In this document: positions 1 to 8,692 of the stretch, in pieces
Position numbering within the stretch: the first letter of the stretch is position 1
Layout of the letters: the number at the start of each line of letters is the position of its first letter
NCBI GenBank assembly: GCA_900549105.1
Contig: URND01000007.1
Coordinates: 1 to 53,500, forward strand
Direction: 5' to 3'
Length of the DNA stretch: 53,500 nt
DNA from: an uncultured Eubacteriales bacterium
GTDB lineage: Bacteria; Bacillota; Clostridia; Lachnospirales; Lachnospiraceae
The notes under the pieces: generated by a model
Told to the model about the DNA's origin: nothing
Databases searched by the model: none
The model's input: only the letters and a program-made list of their open reading frames with translations
Translations under genes and position numbers: made by a program

Positions 1-693
1 ATTGGCATGTCTGTCCTTGTGTGCTCCCAATGGATTCATACTGTCATTAATATGAAATACAGCAATCTGCTCCTTTCCGAGAATCCGGTCAAACTGCTCC
101 ATAACACCGTCAAAATCATGGATAATATCATACCCGGCATCACTTGTGTGACAGGTATCAAAACACACTCTCAACTTATCATTGCAGGCAACCCGGTCAT
201 AGATTTGGGCCAGTTCCTCAAAACTCCGGCCAATCTCACTGCCTTTGCCCGCCATCGTCTCCAGGGCCACGCACACCTTTGAATCCCGGTGCAGAACTTC
301 ATTCAGGGCTTCGGCAATCTTTTCGATTCCCGCTTCGGCTCCTGCGCCCACATGGGCCCCGGGATGGACAATAAGAATCCTGCTGCCCATGGCCTCGGAC
401 CGGCTGAGTTCCAGATTCATAAAGTCCACGGCTAACTTAAAGGTTTCCGGCTTCACCGTATTTGCCATATTGATAATATAAGGGGCATGAATGACAATCT
501 CCTCTATTCCATGCTCCCGCATGAAAGCCCAGCCCTCGTCGATGCGAAGTTCACTGATATCTTTACGCTTTGTATTCTGGGGCGCCCCCGTATACACCAT
601 AAAGGTGTTGGCGCCATAAGATACGGCCTCCTTCGCCGAACCTAAAAACATTTCTTTTCCGCTCATTCCCACATGGGAACCTATCTTTAACAT
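1..693 (-). CDS. nfo: Endonuclease IV (AP endonuclease), 3' part cut off by the window
   Basis: Base-excision-repair enzyme that cleaves DNA 5' to abasic sites using a three-metal cluster. The minus frame from the ATG at 691-693 stays open for 231 codons to the window edge, so the last 40-50 residues are missing. The metal ligands fall where the family has them: H69 (VIHAPY), H110 (IVHPGAH), E145 (ALETMAG), D179 and H182 (FDTCH), H214 (FHIND), and D227/H229 (HKDRH) at the very end. An AGAGGAG ribosome site lies over the end of the upstream deacetylase gene, 11 bases away, so the two are probably cotranscribed. The family call is secure. Confidence 0.96.
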   Translation of the reverse strand, partial: MLKIGSHVGMSGKEMFLGSAKEAVSYGANTFMVYTGAPQNTKRKDISELRIDEGWAFMREHGIEEIVIHAPYIINMANTVKPETFKLAVDFMNLELSRSEAMGSRILIVHPGAHVGAGAEAGIEKIAEALNEVLHRDSKVCVALETMAGKGSEIGRSFEELAQIYDRVACNDKLRVCFDTCHTSDAGYDIIHDFDGVMEQFDRILGKEQIAVFHINDSMNPLGAHKDRHAN

Positions 694-704
694 AATTTCT
701 CCTC

Positions 705-1433
705 TCACCGCGCCCGTCGATAGGACACGCCATTTTCCAGTTCAATATCCCGACAGGAGAATAACTGGTCTACTGTTAAAAAAGTATAACCCATCCGCCT
801 TAATTCGTCAATAATTCCGGCCGCCCCGCTGACGCCATAATCCGAAATATCGTGCATCAAGATAATATCCCCATCCTTCACTGTCTCCGCCGTTTCCCGG
901 ATAATATCCACCGCAGATTTTCCTGTCCAGTCCTCCGTGTCAACTGACCACAAAATCATCGGACAGTCCAGCCAGTCCTCCAGCGCCGGATTCATTTTAC
1001 CAAAGGGCGGTCTGAGCATAAGCTCTCCCTCGCCGATAACCGCCCCTATCGCTGCTCTGGATTTTTCAATTTCTTCTCTCTGCTTTTCTTCTGTAAGGCA
1101 GGATAAATCCACATGGCTGTAAGTGTGCATGCCAATCTGATGTCCTTCTTCAGAAATTCGCCGGACAAGCTCCGGCTGTTCCTCCGCCTGGGCGCCAATC
1201 ATAAAAAAAGTGGCATGGACTCCTTTTTCTTTTAACATATCCAAAAGGGCCTCTGTCTTTTTCCCCTTTGGACCGTCATCAAAAGTCAATGCCACCAATC
1301 GTTCACTTTCCTCATAGATATCATAGGTCGCACTTTCCGGCGCCGCTGACGCGCTTATATTCCGTACCCCGGACACAATCAGCGATACCAACATCATACA
1401 TAAAGCTGCCGCAAGAACCCGATATTCCTTCAC
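705..1433 (-). CDS. Polysaccharide deacetylase (NodB/PdaA-like family), membrane-anchored or secreted
   Basis: Metal-dependent carbohydrate esterase family 4 enzyme, likely removing N-acetyl groups from peptidoglycan or another exported glycan. Residues 5-25 form a signal peptide or membrane anchor. The NodB domain follows: TFDDGP (D52, D53), HTYSH (H103, H107 metal ligands), RPPFG at 141-145, a W-S-V-D motif near 162-165 and the closing HD at 194-195. At 242 residues it is essentially one NodB domain. The start is a GTG, 7 bases after AAGGAAG. Exact glycan substrate (cortex, cell wall or other) cannot be told from sequence. Cotranscription with nfo is likely. Confidence 0.9.
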   Translation of the reverse strand: MKEYRVLAAALCMMLVSLIVSGVRNISASAAPESATYDIYEESERLVALTFDDGPKGKKTEALLDMLKEKGVHATFFMIGAQAEEQPELVRRISEEGHQIGMHTYSHVDLSCLTEEKQREEIEKSRAAIGAVIGEGELMLRPPFGKMNPALEDWLDCPMILWSVDTEDWTGKSAVDIIRETAETVKDGDIILMHDISDYGVSGAAGIIDELRRMGYTFLTVDQLFSCRDIELENGVSYRRAR

Positions 1434-1552
1434 CCAACCGCTTCCTTAAAATCCTTCAGGCTAATATATGCCCGCCCCGGAGCCGGTATGCTCCCGATTT
1501 GCCCCGGCATGCACCCGATATCCTTCCAATATGCTCTCATATCCTCTGCTTT

Positions 1553-2371
1553 TTATCTCCGGTCTTTTGCCGAGTCCTCAGCCTTCTGAATGAAATCCAG
1601 CATATCCCTCAGTTCACTCGCAGACATTTTCGTATATTTCGCCAGTTCGCGAACCGACGGTTCCTGCCCGTTCTGCTCCATAAGATATTTCCGCGCTTCA
1701 TTCACCAGTGTCACCTTGCCAACCACAGCATTTTCCACATCATCTTCTCCGGTAATTTCATCAATATACCCTTTCATCGTCGCCTCGATTGCCTGGTCAA
1801 GCATGGCTTCCACATCCGTCGGGGCCGTATTGCTGCCGCACAACTCGGAAAGCTTCATAAACAAAGCCATATTCCCTTCCTGCACAACATCAGAAAAATC
1901 CTCCGCGGACACTGACAATCTTTTCACCTGCTCTAAAATCCTGTGCATCCAGTTCTCAGATATCCTTCCTATTACACCGTCATCTCCCTCCAAAAGCTGC
2001 CCGTACAACTTCTGAAGCTCCTCCGGCGTGCAGAGGGAAATTCCTCCGACTTCCTCCAGATACATGCGGAACACCGGAGAATCCGGAAGTTCGGATGTCT
2101 CCTCCGATTCAAGCGTCCCTTCCTCCTCTTCCAGCAAATCCTCGTCTATTATTTCCTCTTCCGATGCATCACTGTCCACTGTCCCCTTTTGAGACACCGC
2201 ATCCCTTTCCGGCTTCAACAAATATTCCAGCACCATTTCCTTTTGAGTTTCATTCAGCTCCATCGCAGCAAAATAACCGAGAATCTCTTCCCGCGACAGA
2301 GGCTCCGAAGCCGTCCTAATAATTTCAGAAACTTCCCGAACAGTTTCCATAAATGTATTCTGATCTAACAT
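1553..2371 (-). CDS. Degenerate sigma-70-like protein lacking the promoter-recognition regions
   Basis: A 272-residue cytoplasmic protein. Residues 1-55 resemble a sigma region 1.1 helical domain. Residues 60-97 are a very acidic linker. FRMYLEEVGG at 101-110 matches the sigma region 1.2 signature, and DVVQEGNMALF at 161-171 matches region 2.2 (compare DLIQEGNIGL). Residues 222-262 resemble region 3 (GQEPSVRELA). The aromatic region 2.3/2.4 that melts and reads the -10 element is absent, and there is no region 4. It may therefore bind RNA polymerase without directing promoter choice, or be a decayed sigma factor. The start at 2371 is chosen because GGAAGG lies 7 bases upstream; an earlier in-frame ATG lacks a site and runs into the repeat region. 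Confidence 0.6.
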   Translation of the reverse strand: MLDQNTFMETVREVSEIIRTASEPLSREEILGYFAAMELNETQKEMVLEYLLKPERDAVSQKGTVDSDASEEEIIDEDLLEEEEGTLESEETSELPDSPVFRMYLEEVGGISLCTPEELQKLYGQLLEGDDGVIGRISENWMHRILEQVKRLSVSAEDFSDVVQEGNMALFMKLSELCGSNTAPTDVEAMLDQAIEATMKGYIDEITGEDDVENAVVGKVTLVNEARKYLMEQNGQEPSVRELAKYTKMSASELRDMLDFIQKAEDSAKDRR

Positions 2372-2409
2372 AAAATAACCTTCCTTTTCCTCTAAATGCT
2401 CAATATCAA

Positions 2410-2525
2410 GCCAAGTGTTCACAGTATACCACGTCAACTAAGCTCGTGGAATACCTCGCTAAGTTTCCGGGTATGCGTTCTCACTAGGCTCGAAAATACC
2501 TCGCCAAGTGTTCACAGTATACCAC
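2410..2525. repeat. Short mosaic repeat element with 23-bp direct repeats at both ends
   Basis: The same 23 bases (starting gccaagtgttcacag) occur at 2410-2432 and 2503-2525. Between them two further related stretches occur (taccTCGC preceded by agctcgtgga or ggctcgaaaa), so the element looks built from partial copies. It sits between the terminator of the cohesin gene and the start of the sigma-like gene. No coding capacity or transposase is seen. Probably a small non-coding interspersed element; its distribution elsewhere is unknown. Confidence 0.6.
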
Positions 2526-2528
2526 AAA

Positions 2529-2559
2529 AACCCCTATAAGCCAAAGACCTATAGGGGTT
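2529..2559 (-). terminator. Intrinsic terminator after the cohesin-like gene
   Basis: A perfect 10-bp inverted repeat (aacccctata / tataggggtt, 11-base loop). Read on the minus strand it is followed by TTTTTG, and it lies 18 bases past the stop of the cohesin-like gene. Plus-strand sequence after it is also T-rich, so it could work both ways. Confidence 0.8.
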
Positions 2560-2576
2560 CTGATGATTTTTTTATT

Positions 2577-3497
2577 TTACATTGCCGGTTCCGTCTCATC
2601 AACGCTGTAAGGCTGAGGCGCTCCAAGGAGCTCTTCGCCTAATGTTTCGGATTCGGTTTCACTCCCGGCTGCGGTTTCCGTCTCTATGGCAGATTCCGTC
2701 TCTGCTTCTGTTTCGGATTCTGTCTCAGTTTCTGTCTCGGTTTCTGTTTCCAGTTCATGATCCAGGCGGGTAACATTGATGATATATGTCTGTGTATTTC
2801 CCGCCGGAGCCGTTACGAGAATTTCGAAATGGTTCTCACCGATGGCAAGCATTAAATCTTCCGGTGCGGTGATAACACTTTCTTCATCCATCGGCACTGC
2901 GGAATAGATGAACATTTCCATATCCACTCCGACTTCCACATCGTACTCAAAAACATCCGGGCTGAATTTTTCTTCCAGCTTCTGAACACCGGCAATCATG
3001 AGTTCCTTAATTCGGGCATCCTCGGAAATATCTGTATTTACAACCACTTCAAGGGACGCATAATCACCTTCCAGGCTAACCATTTCCAGAGACTCATACT
3101 GCTCGATATAAGCATCATGGAGACTGATATCTGTTGCGCCAACTTCCAGCGCCTTGAATGTCAGTTCATAGGTTCTCTCCGTTTCGCCGTAAGCTAAAGT
3201 TTCAATAATCTGGATTTCACCGTTGGCGCCTGTGGCCAAATCGGTGGATGTTTCAACCAGCTCAAGCTTCTCTGGGTCATAGGTTAAATCTGCTTTGACA
3301 TAACTCATCGCTTCACCGCTGGAAGCTGTCACGAGCACTCTCACTTCATCGTCTTTTCCCACTGTCGGAGATTCCACGGATACGGTCATCTGGGCTCCCG
3401 ACGCAATTGTCTGCATCCCGGTAAATACCACGCCGCCGACCACTGCACAGAGGGTTAAAACCGTTGCACATATAATAGAAATTATTTTTTTATTCAT
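2577..3497 (-). CDS. Exported cohesin-domain protein with a cadherin-like domain and a Thr/Glu/Ser tail
   Basis: A 306-residue exported protein. Residues 6-30 are a hydrophobic signal or anchor. Residues 36-155 look like a cohesin-type beta sandwich (SVESPTVGKDDEVRVLV, then a YDPEKLELV motif). Residues 160-255 resemble a cadherin-like beta-sandwich domain ending TYIINVTR. The tail from about 257 is made of Thr-Glu and Ser-Glu repeats and ends without an LPXTG motif. Start is 15 bases after the stop of the glucosaminidase gene, so the two are probably one operon, and both proteins carry the same kind of cadherin-like domain. In cellulosomes cohesins bind dockerins, but no dockerin is seen here, so a general surface-binding role is more likely. 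Confidence 0.75.
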   Translation of the reverse strand: MNKKIISIICATVLTLCAVVGGVVFTGMQTIASGAQMTVSVESPTVGKDDEVRVLVTASSGEAMSYVKADLTYDPEKLELVETSTDLATGANGEIQIIETLAYGETERTYELTFKALEVGATDISLHDAYIEQYESLEMVSLEGDYASLEVVVNTDISEDARIKELMIAGVQKLEEKFSPDVFEYDVEVGVDMEMFIYSAVPMDEESVITAPEDLMLAIGENHFEILVTAPAGNTQTYIINVTRLDHELETETETETETESETEAETESAIETETAAGSETESETLGEELLGAPQPYSVDETEPAM

Positions 3498-3512
3498 GGT
3501 CTTTCTCCTTTT

Positions 3513-6287
3513 CTATTGGCGATAAATATTCAATGTATAGGTTGTCTGAGTTCCATTTCCGGCCTGGCATACAACCTGAATCACATTGTTGCCCGGATTC
3601 AGTTCATGATAACCTGCACCGGAAACAATCGTTCCATAGCTGCTGACCGGCGTTGCGGAAATATTAATCGAAGATTCTCTTGTAACCGCATTGTAATTCA
3701 GCTTGTTATAAGTAAATGTCTGGTTAAATCCAATGCTGCCATTGTTGATACTCATGTACTTGATATAGCTGTTTGGATTTCCTGTAACCGGCGGGATTGC
3801 CGCTGCGCTCTCCGGCATATTATCATAAACAGGAATAATAAATGTAATCGCGCTGTCCAGTACACCGAGCTTTTTATAAGTGCTGTACCGGCTGGTACCC
3901 TCCGTGCACGGCGCCTGAATATTACCCATATACTGATAGTCAAAATATGGTGCCCTGACAACATTGAACTTCTGGAAGTAATCCGTGTTCTGTCCGACAT
4001 TGATATAGGAACTTGCAAGGAATTCCGCACCGCCGACGATGGACAACCATGGGCTTGTCCATGGACGACGCCATTTACCTGTCTGAGATGCGTAATTCAT
4101 ACCATTCTGTACCGCATTTCCTTCGCCGCTGGCATAAGCGCCGATGTTAAAGAAGTTGTAATAACCATAACTTCCATCCACTGCCGAGCTGCCGCCGCCA
4201 ACCTCCTGGCGTACTCTGGAGGCCAGGAAATACGGGCTTACTCCCGCAATCTGTCCGGCTTCCATAAAGGTATCCACATAACTGTAATACCGTCCGTTAT
4301 AGGAATAGCCGTTGCCGTCCGACATAAAGGTATTGCTTAAAATACCTGCCGTAACATCCCTGCTCTGAGAATTCTCATAGGACTGGGTCTCAAACATGAA
4401 AATCTGCTGTTCATCCAGGAAGTTTCTCGGGTCCATATAATAAGCAATCAATTCTCTGGAAGCGCCCTTCCATGATGAACCGTCTTTATTAACATAAGTG
4501 TCCGTTGCCCAGTCATAATCTCCAGGCGCTGTGGACAGCCATGAGAACGGTGTCGTTGAAGAAACATAAATCATCGAACGGTTACCGCTGTTTTCCTGGT
4601 CTACCGCATAGCTGAAATCAATGCCCGTATACTTCGCAGTAAAGCTCCAATTTGGATGCTGTGCATGAAGATGTCTCAGCCCATTCTTATAGCTTTCCGG
4701 GAAAGCTGCAAGCTGTTCTTCAAACTGGGCATCTGTCGGCCCTTCATATGGCGCATCATTGCTGCCGGCAATTCTTACGAACTCTTTGCTCATATAACCG
4801 GTTTTAATAACGCCATTCACGATACAGGATACCTTGTACCAGTCGCCCTCTTCACCCAGGATATTTACCTGTGTGCCGAGATATACAAGCCCCTGTGTAC
4901 CGTAATTAATTCCCGGGCCGGTACGGAAATTCAAACCGTCCGCTGTTGTAATTCCGGTTTTTCCTGTGGCATCTGTGTTGGGACCGGTAGTACCCGTATT
5001 GCCGCCGCCAATCGTAATATATTCGGCGGAAACATAGCCTTCGCGGTTTGTTCCGTTGATAACACAGGAAACCTTGTACCAGCCGTTCTCCTCGCCGATA
5101 ACAGTCACAGATGAATTCTGATAAATCATGCCGATAACGGAATGATTTGTTCCTGCCCCGGTACGCACATTCAGCGCATCTGCGTTGACCACACCATTTT
5201 TCTTTTCATAGGACGGTGTTGGGTCCGGCTCCGGCGTTGTGCTGCCGCCGCTTTCATTAATCCGTGTAATATATTCGGCGGAAACATAACCGGTTGTCTC
5301 ACTGCCGTTGACTTTACATTTAACCTGATACCAGGAACCGGACTGTCCGATAATTTCCACCTGGTCATTCTTGCGAATCAAGCCAATGGAACTATGGTTT
5401 GTTCCTGCCCCGGTACGCACATTCAGCGCGTCCGCATTGACAACGCCTTTGCCTGTCGAAGGTGTCGGTTCACCCGATGGATTATTGCTGCCCGATGTCT
5501 TGGAAATATACTCGGCATAAACATAGCCTTCCTGGGTATTTCCATTAATAGAGCAGCGAACCTTATACCATGAACCTTCACTTGCAAGAATCTCCACTGA
5601 TTCATTCTGGCGGATAACGCCCAGAACCGCATCGGAGGTACTTGCTCCGCCGCGCACATTTAATGCATCCACATTTACAACGCCTGTGCCGGTGGCCGGT
5701 GTCGGCGTCGTACTGCCTGTATTGCCCTGATTGCCTGTATTGCCCTGATTGCCTGAACTGCCGTCCATCTGAACATACTGGCTATGTACATATCCTGTCT
5801 GAATAACCCCATCCATCTGGCAGGTTACTTTATACCATTCGCCGTGAACAGAAATGACTGTCAGGCGTGTTCCCTGAGCCACGCTGCCCATACGGGAAAA
5901 ATTCGTTCCTGCCCCGGTACGCACATTCAGCCAATCCGCCGTAATTGTTCCGGCCGAACTGGTTGGACGTGTCGGCGTATCTGAAACAACATTCGAGATA
6001 TAGTCACCCCGAACATATCCCGAAACCGCCCCGGACACCTTATACCATGTATAACCATCTGAGCCCTGTATCGTCTCCTCTATGCTGAGTGTCTGTCCCT
6101 GAGTCACTGTTCCCACACGGGAATACCCTGTGCCTGCGCCAGAACGGACATTCAAGGCATCTGCGTTGACAGTGCCCGTCGTGGCCGCATTTGCTCTCAG
6201 CGGACCGATGCCTGCTGCGCAGGAAATGACCATCGATGTCACCAACGCATAGATAAGGCCCTTATTAAAGCCACTGAACTTTTTCAT
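3513..6287 (-). CDS. Secreted glucosaminidase with six SH3b repeats (cell-wall hydrolase)
   Basis: A 924-residue exported autolysin-like protein. After a signal peptide (about 1-34, ending near RANAATTG) come six bacterial SH3 repeats of about 62 residues, each opening with a variant of ADALNVRTGAG and ending with a GYV-x-x-EYI motif, separated by Ser/Thr/Gly/Pro linkers. The catalytic part, roughly 525-840, has the ASRVRQEVGGGSS motif with the likely catalytic Glu of the endo-beta-N-acetylglucosaminidase family. The last 80 residues form a cadherin-like domain (TYTLNIYR). SH3b arrays bind peptidoglycan, so the likely job is cutting glycan strands during growth or separation. The site GGGAGG lies 6 bases before the ATG. 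No terminator separates it from the cohesin gene. Confidence 0.9.
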   Translation of the reverse strand: MKKFSGFNKGLIYALVTSMVISCAAGIGPLRANAATTGTVNADALNVRSGAGTGYSRVGTVTQGQTLSIEETIQGSDGYTWYKVSGAVSGYVRGDYISNVVSDTPTRPTSSAGTITADWLNVRTGAGTNFSRMGSVAQGTRLTVISVHGEWYKVTCQMDGVIQTGYVHSQYVQMDGSSGNQGNTGNQGNTGSTTPTPATGTGVVNVDALNVRGGASTSDAVLGVIRQNESVEILASEGSWYKVRCSINGNTQEGYVYAEYISKTSGSNNPSGEPTPSTGKGVVNADALNVRTGAGTNHSSIGLIRKNDQVEIIGQSGSWYQVKCKVNGSETTGYVSAEYITRINESGGSTTPEPDPTPSYEKKNGVVNADALNVRTGAGTNHSVIGMIYQNSSVTVIGEENGWYKVSCVINGTNREGYVSAEYITIGGGNTGTTGPNTDATGKTGITTADGLNFRTGPGINYGTQGLVYLGTQVNILGEEGDWYKVSCIVNGVIKTGYMSKEFVRIAGSNDAPYEGPTDAQFEEQLAAFPESYKNGLRHLHAQHPNWSFTAKYTGIDFSYAVDQENSGNRSMIYVSSTTPFSWLSTAPGDYDWATDTYVNKDGSSWKGASRELIAYYMDPRNFLDEQQIFMFETQSYENSQSRDVTAGILSNTFMSDGNGYSYNGRYYSYVDTFMEAGQIAGVSPYFLASRVRQEVGGGSSAVDGSYGYYNFFNIGAYASGEGNAVQNGMNYASQTGKWRRPWTSPWLSIVGGAEFLASSYINVGQNTDYFQKFNVVRAPYFDYQYMGNIQAPCTEGTSRYSTYKKLGVLDSAITFIIPVYDNMPESAAAIPPVTGNPNSYIKYMSINNGSIGFNQTFTYNKLNYNAVTRESSINISATPVSSYGTIVSGAGYHELNPGNNVIQVVCQAGNGTQTTYTLNIYRQ

Positions 6288-6413
6288 AATGTCCTCCCTG
6301 TTGATTTATTACAAATCTATTACATATTTACTACAATTATGGCATAAATAATGTAAATAATCAACTGTTTTTCGCATTTTTTATTAAAAAACTATATAAA
6401 AAGGGATGAAAAA

Positions 6414-6445
6414 GGGCATTTACCCCCACTTGGAAGCAAATGCCC
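6414..6445 (-). terminator. Intrinsic terminator of fba
   Basis: Inverted repeat gggcattta / gcaaatgccc. On the minus strand it is followed by TTTTTC, 25 bases past the aldolase stop codon. Confidence 0.8.
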
Positions 6446-6469
6446 TGTTTATTTTTATGAAATTTTCAA

Positions 6470-7333
6470 TCAAGCCTTGCCAACGGAACCGAATAATTCC
6501 ATCTTTTCAAGAACTGTAGCGCGGATTGCATCTGCGCCCGGCTTCAATAATTTACGCGGGTCATAGCCCTTGCCCTGAAGGTCTTTGCCCTCTTCAATGT
6601 ATTTACGGGTAGCATCTGCAAAAGCAAGCTGACATTCTGTATTTACATTGATTTTTGCAACGCCAAGGGAAATTGCTTTTTTAATCATATCATCCGGGAT
6701 TCCTGTGCCGCCGTGAAGTACAAGAGGCAGATCGCCTGTGAGTTTCTGAACAGCATCCAGTGTTTCAAAGCTCAGTCCTTTCCAGTTTGCCGGATATTTG
6801 CCATGGATATTGCCGATACCTGCTGCCAGCATATCTACGCCCAGATCAGCAATCATCTTACATTCATTAGGGTCTGCACATTCGCCGGCGCCGATAACGC
6901 CGTCTTCTTCACCGCCGATGGAACCAACTTCTGCTTCCAGAGACATTCCTTTTTCACGGCAGATTTTTACGAGTTCTTTTGTTTTTTCAACATTTTCTTC
7001 GATTGGATATTTGGAACCGTCAAACATAATGGAAGAAAATCCGGCTTCGATACATTTCATACAGCCTTCATAAGTTCCATGATCCAAATGAATCGCTACA
7101 GGCACGGTGATGCCAAGCTCATCAATCATTGCGCCAGCCATTGCCGCAACGGTCTTAAACCCGGTCATATACTTTCCGGCGCCTTCGGAAACGCCAAGGA
7201 TTACCGGTGATTTTGCCTCTTCGGCAGCAAGCAGAATTTCTTTTGTCCATTCCAGATTATTAATATTAAACTGACCTACAGCATAGTGACCGGCTACGGC
7301 TTTCTTTAACATCTCTTCTGCGGATACAAACAT
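6470..7333 (-). CDS. fba: Fructose-1,6-bisphosphate aldolase, class II
   Basis: Zinc enzyme of glycolysis and gluconeogenesis that splits fructose-1,6-bisphosphate into dihydroxyacetone phosphate and glyceraldehyde-3-phosphate. Visible signatures: catalytic D84 and zinc ligand H85 in LDHGTYEG, E134 in the AEVGSIGG segment, H177 in NIHGKYP, and H207 in VLHGGTGIP, with the NVNTE phosphate-binding motif near 229. The start at 7333 is preferred over one 15 bases upstream because GGAGGG sits 8 bases before it; this gives 287 residues, normal for the family. Monocistronic, with its own promoter (7375-7403) and terminator. A related tagatose-bisphosphate activity cannot be excluded. Confidence 0.95.
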   Translation of the reverse strand: MFVSAEEMLKKAVAGHYAVGQFNINNLEWTKEILLAAEEAKSPVILGVSEGAGKYMTGFKTVAAMAGAMIDELGITVPVAIHLDHGTYEGCMKCIEAGFSSIMFDGSKYPIEENVEKTKELVKICREKGMSLEAEVGSIGGEEDGVIGAGECADPNECKMIADLGVDMLAAGIGNIHGKYPANWKGLSFETLDAVQKLTGDLPLVLHGGTGIPDDMIKKAISLGVAKINVNTECQLAFADATRKYIEEGKDLQGKGYDPRKLLKPGADAIRATVLEKMELFGSVGKA

Positions 7334-7374
7334 TTTTAAACCCTCCATATCTTCTTTATTAGTAGTTACTTAAA

Positions 7375-7403
7375 ATTTTACTCTTAAATACGAAAAAAAT
7401 CAA
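7375..7403 (-). promoter_or_regulatory. Sigma-70-type promoter of fba
   Basis: On the minus strand TTGATT (7398-7403) and TAAAAT (7375-7380) are separated by 17 bases, about 40 bases before the fba start codon. Position and spacing are good, though both boxes differ from consensus. Confidence 0.5.
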
Positions 7404-7418
7404 TGAAATACCGTAAAA

Positions 7419-7844
7419 TCAATGTTCTTTAGCACGAACATTGATTTCGATGGTACAATCGGAAATAAAACCTTCATTAATTTCCAGCGCATATTCTATC
7501 TGGACATGAATGTTTTCCTCTGTTTCCGTCAATGCCACGCTGAAAGTATTAAAACAGACTTCCATCATACCATAAGGTGTCCGATACATCACCATATTCT
7601 TCATATTTGGCTCAAATACCATATGGGCATTATGGGAGCCATGCTTGATCAAATCAATCCGGTTCGGAGTCATCTTCAGCGTATTGCTCATCTGCTCTCC
7701 GATTTCAGGTATCATTTCATCATACAGGATATAATGTTTCCCATTTCTGAAATAATAATTCCCCGTTGTTATCATCTCCGTAGTGCCATCTTCACCAAAT
7801 TCGTGCTGAACGCCTTTTATTGATAAAATTACTTTATCTGTCAT
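7419..7844 (-). CDS. DUF1934 (YwiB-like) beta-barrel protein
   Basis: A small cytoplasmic protein of the DUF1934 family, which adopts a lipocalin-like beta barrel; function not established. Motifs include VILSIKGVQ at the N-terminus, YYFRNGKHYILYDE, the IDLIKHGSHNAHMVFEP stretch and a YRTPYGMMEV turn. The start at 7844 (141 residues) is chosen because AAGGACAGG lies just upstream; an in-frame ATG 24 bases earlier has no site. It begins 29 bases past the murI stop, so it likely belongs to a ddl-murI-DUF1934 transcript. Confidence 0.8.
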   Translation of the reverse strand: MTDKVILSIKGVQHEFGEDGTTEMITTGNYYFRNGKHYILYDEMIPEIGEQMSNTLKMTPNRIDLIKHGSHNAHMVFEPNMKNMVMYRTPYGMMEVCFNTFSVALTETEENIHVQIEYALEINEGFISDCTIEINVRAKEH

Positions 7845-7873
7845 TATGTATACCTGTCCTTCATCCATTCTGA

Positions 7874-8680
7874 TTAATAATTTTCAATCGGCACGAGCCG
7901 TGTCGGCACCAAATCCACCGGGAGAATCGAATTGGCAAACTTCGTAAACCGCTCCGCACCATCGCTGACAAAAAAGTGATAGGATGGTTCCCCGGTTTCC
8001 CGGTACAGGCCCTCTTTCTTCAACAATTCCCGCAGACTGCAGGCCGTTTCATAGGCCGGATTTACCAGTGTAACGCCATCGCCGACAAGCCGCCCGATAG
8101 TCTTTCTGAGCAGCGGATAATGGGTGCAGCCGAGGACAAGGGTATCCACTCCCGAATCCTGCAGCGATTTCAGATAACGCCGGGCAACCTCATCCGTTAC
8201 CGGGTCATCGGTCCACCCTTCCTCAACCAGGGACACAAACAGCGGACATGCCTTCTGAACAACCTCTATCTCTGAATCATACTCATGAATCACCCGCGGA
8301 TAAATACCGCTGCCGATAGTTCCCTCTGTCGCTATAATGCCGATGCGTTTATTCCGGGTGGCATTTACCGCCGTCACCGCTCCCGGCCGGACAACGCCGA
8401 TAATCGGTATATCCAGTTTTTCCTTCAAAACATCCAGGGCATAGGATGTGGCCGTATTGCAGGCCACCACGATGGCCTTCACCTGCTTTGTCTTTAGAAA
8501 ATGAACAATCTGCTCTGAATAGTTAATGATGGTATCTCTGGATTTTGTTCCATAAGGCACTCTGGCCGTATCTCCAAAATAAACAATATTTTCCGAAGGA
8601 AGCTGCCGGATGATTTCCCGCACCACGGTCAACCCGCCGACACCCGAATCAAAGACACCAATCGGTGCATCTATCTGCAT
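7874..8680 (-). CDS. murI: Glutamate racemase
   Basis: Makes D-glutamate for peptidoglycan from L-glutamate without a cofactor. The two catalytic cysteines are present, C74 in VVACNTA and C185 in LGCTHYP, along with the N-terminal FDSGVGG motif and the FGDTARVPYG segment. The length of 268 residues is typical. An AGGAGGT site precedes the ATG. Its neighbour upstream is D-Ala-D-Ala ligase, 12 bases away, so two D-amino-acid steps of wall synthesis are made together. Confidence 0.97.
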   Translation of the reverse strand: MQIDAPIGVFDSGVGGLTVVREIIRQLPSENIVYFGDTARVPYGTKSRDTIINYSEQIVHFLKTKQVKAIVVACNTATSYALDVLKEKLDIPIIGVVRPGAVTAVNATRNKRIGIIATEGTIGSGIYPRVIHEYDSEIEVVQKACPLFVSLVEEGWTDDPVTDEVARRYLKSLQDSGVDTLVLGCTHYPLLRKTIGRLVGDGVTLVNPAYETACSLRELLKKEGLYRETGEPSYHFFVSDGAERFTKFANSILPVDLVPTRLVPIENY

Positions 8681-8692
8681 CTTTCGGACCTC

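Noticed and set aside
1434..1552. RNA gene or small ORF in the gap before the deacetylase
   Set aside because: Only the ribosome site of the deacetylase and GC-rich sequence with no stable structure were seen.
3516..4340. Plus-strand open frame over the glucosaminidase
   Set aside because: Shadow of a long repeat-rich gene; no start site and no family.
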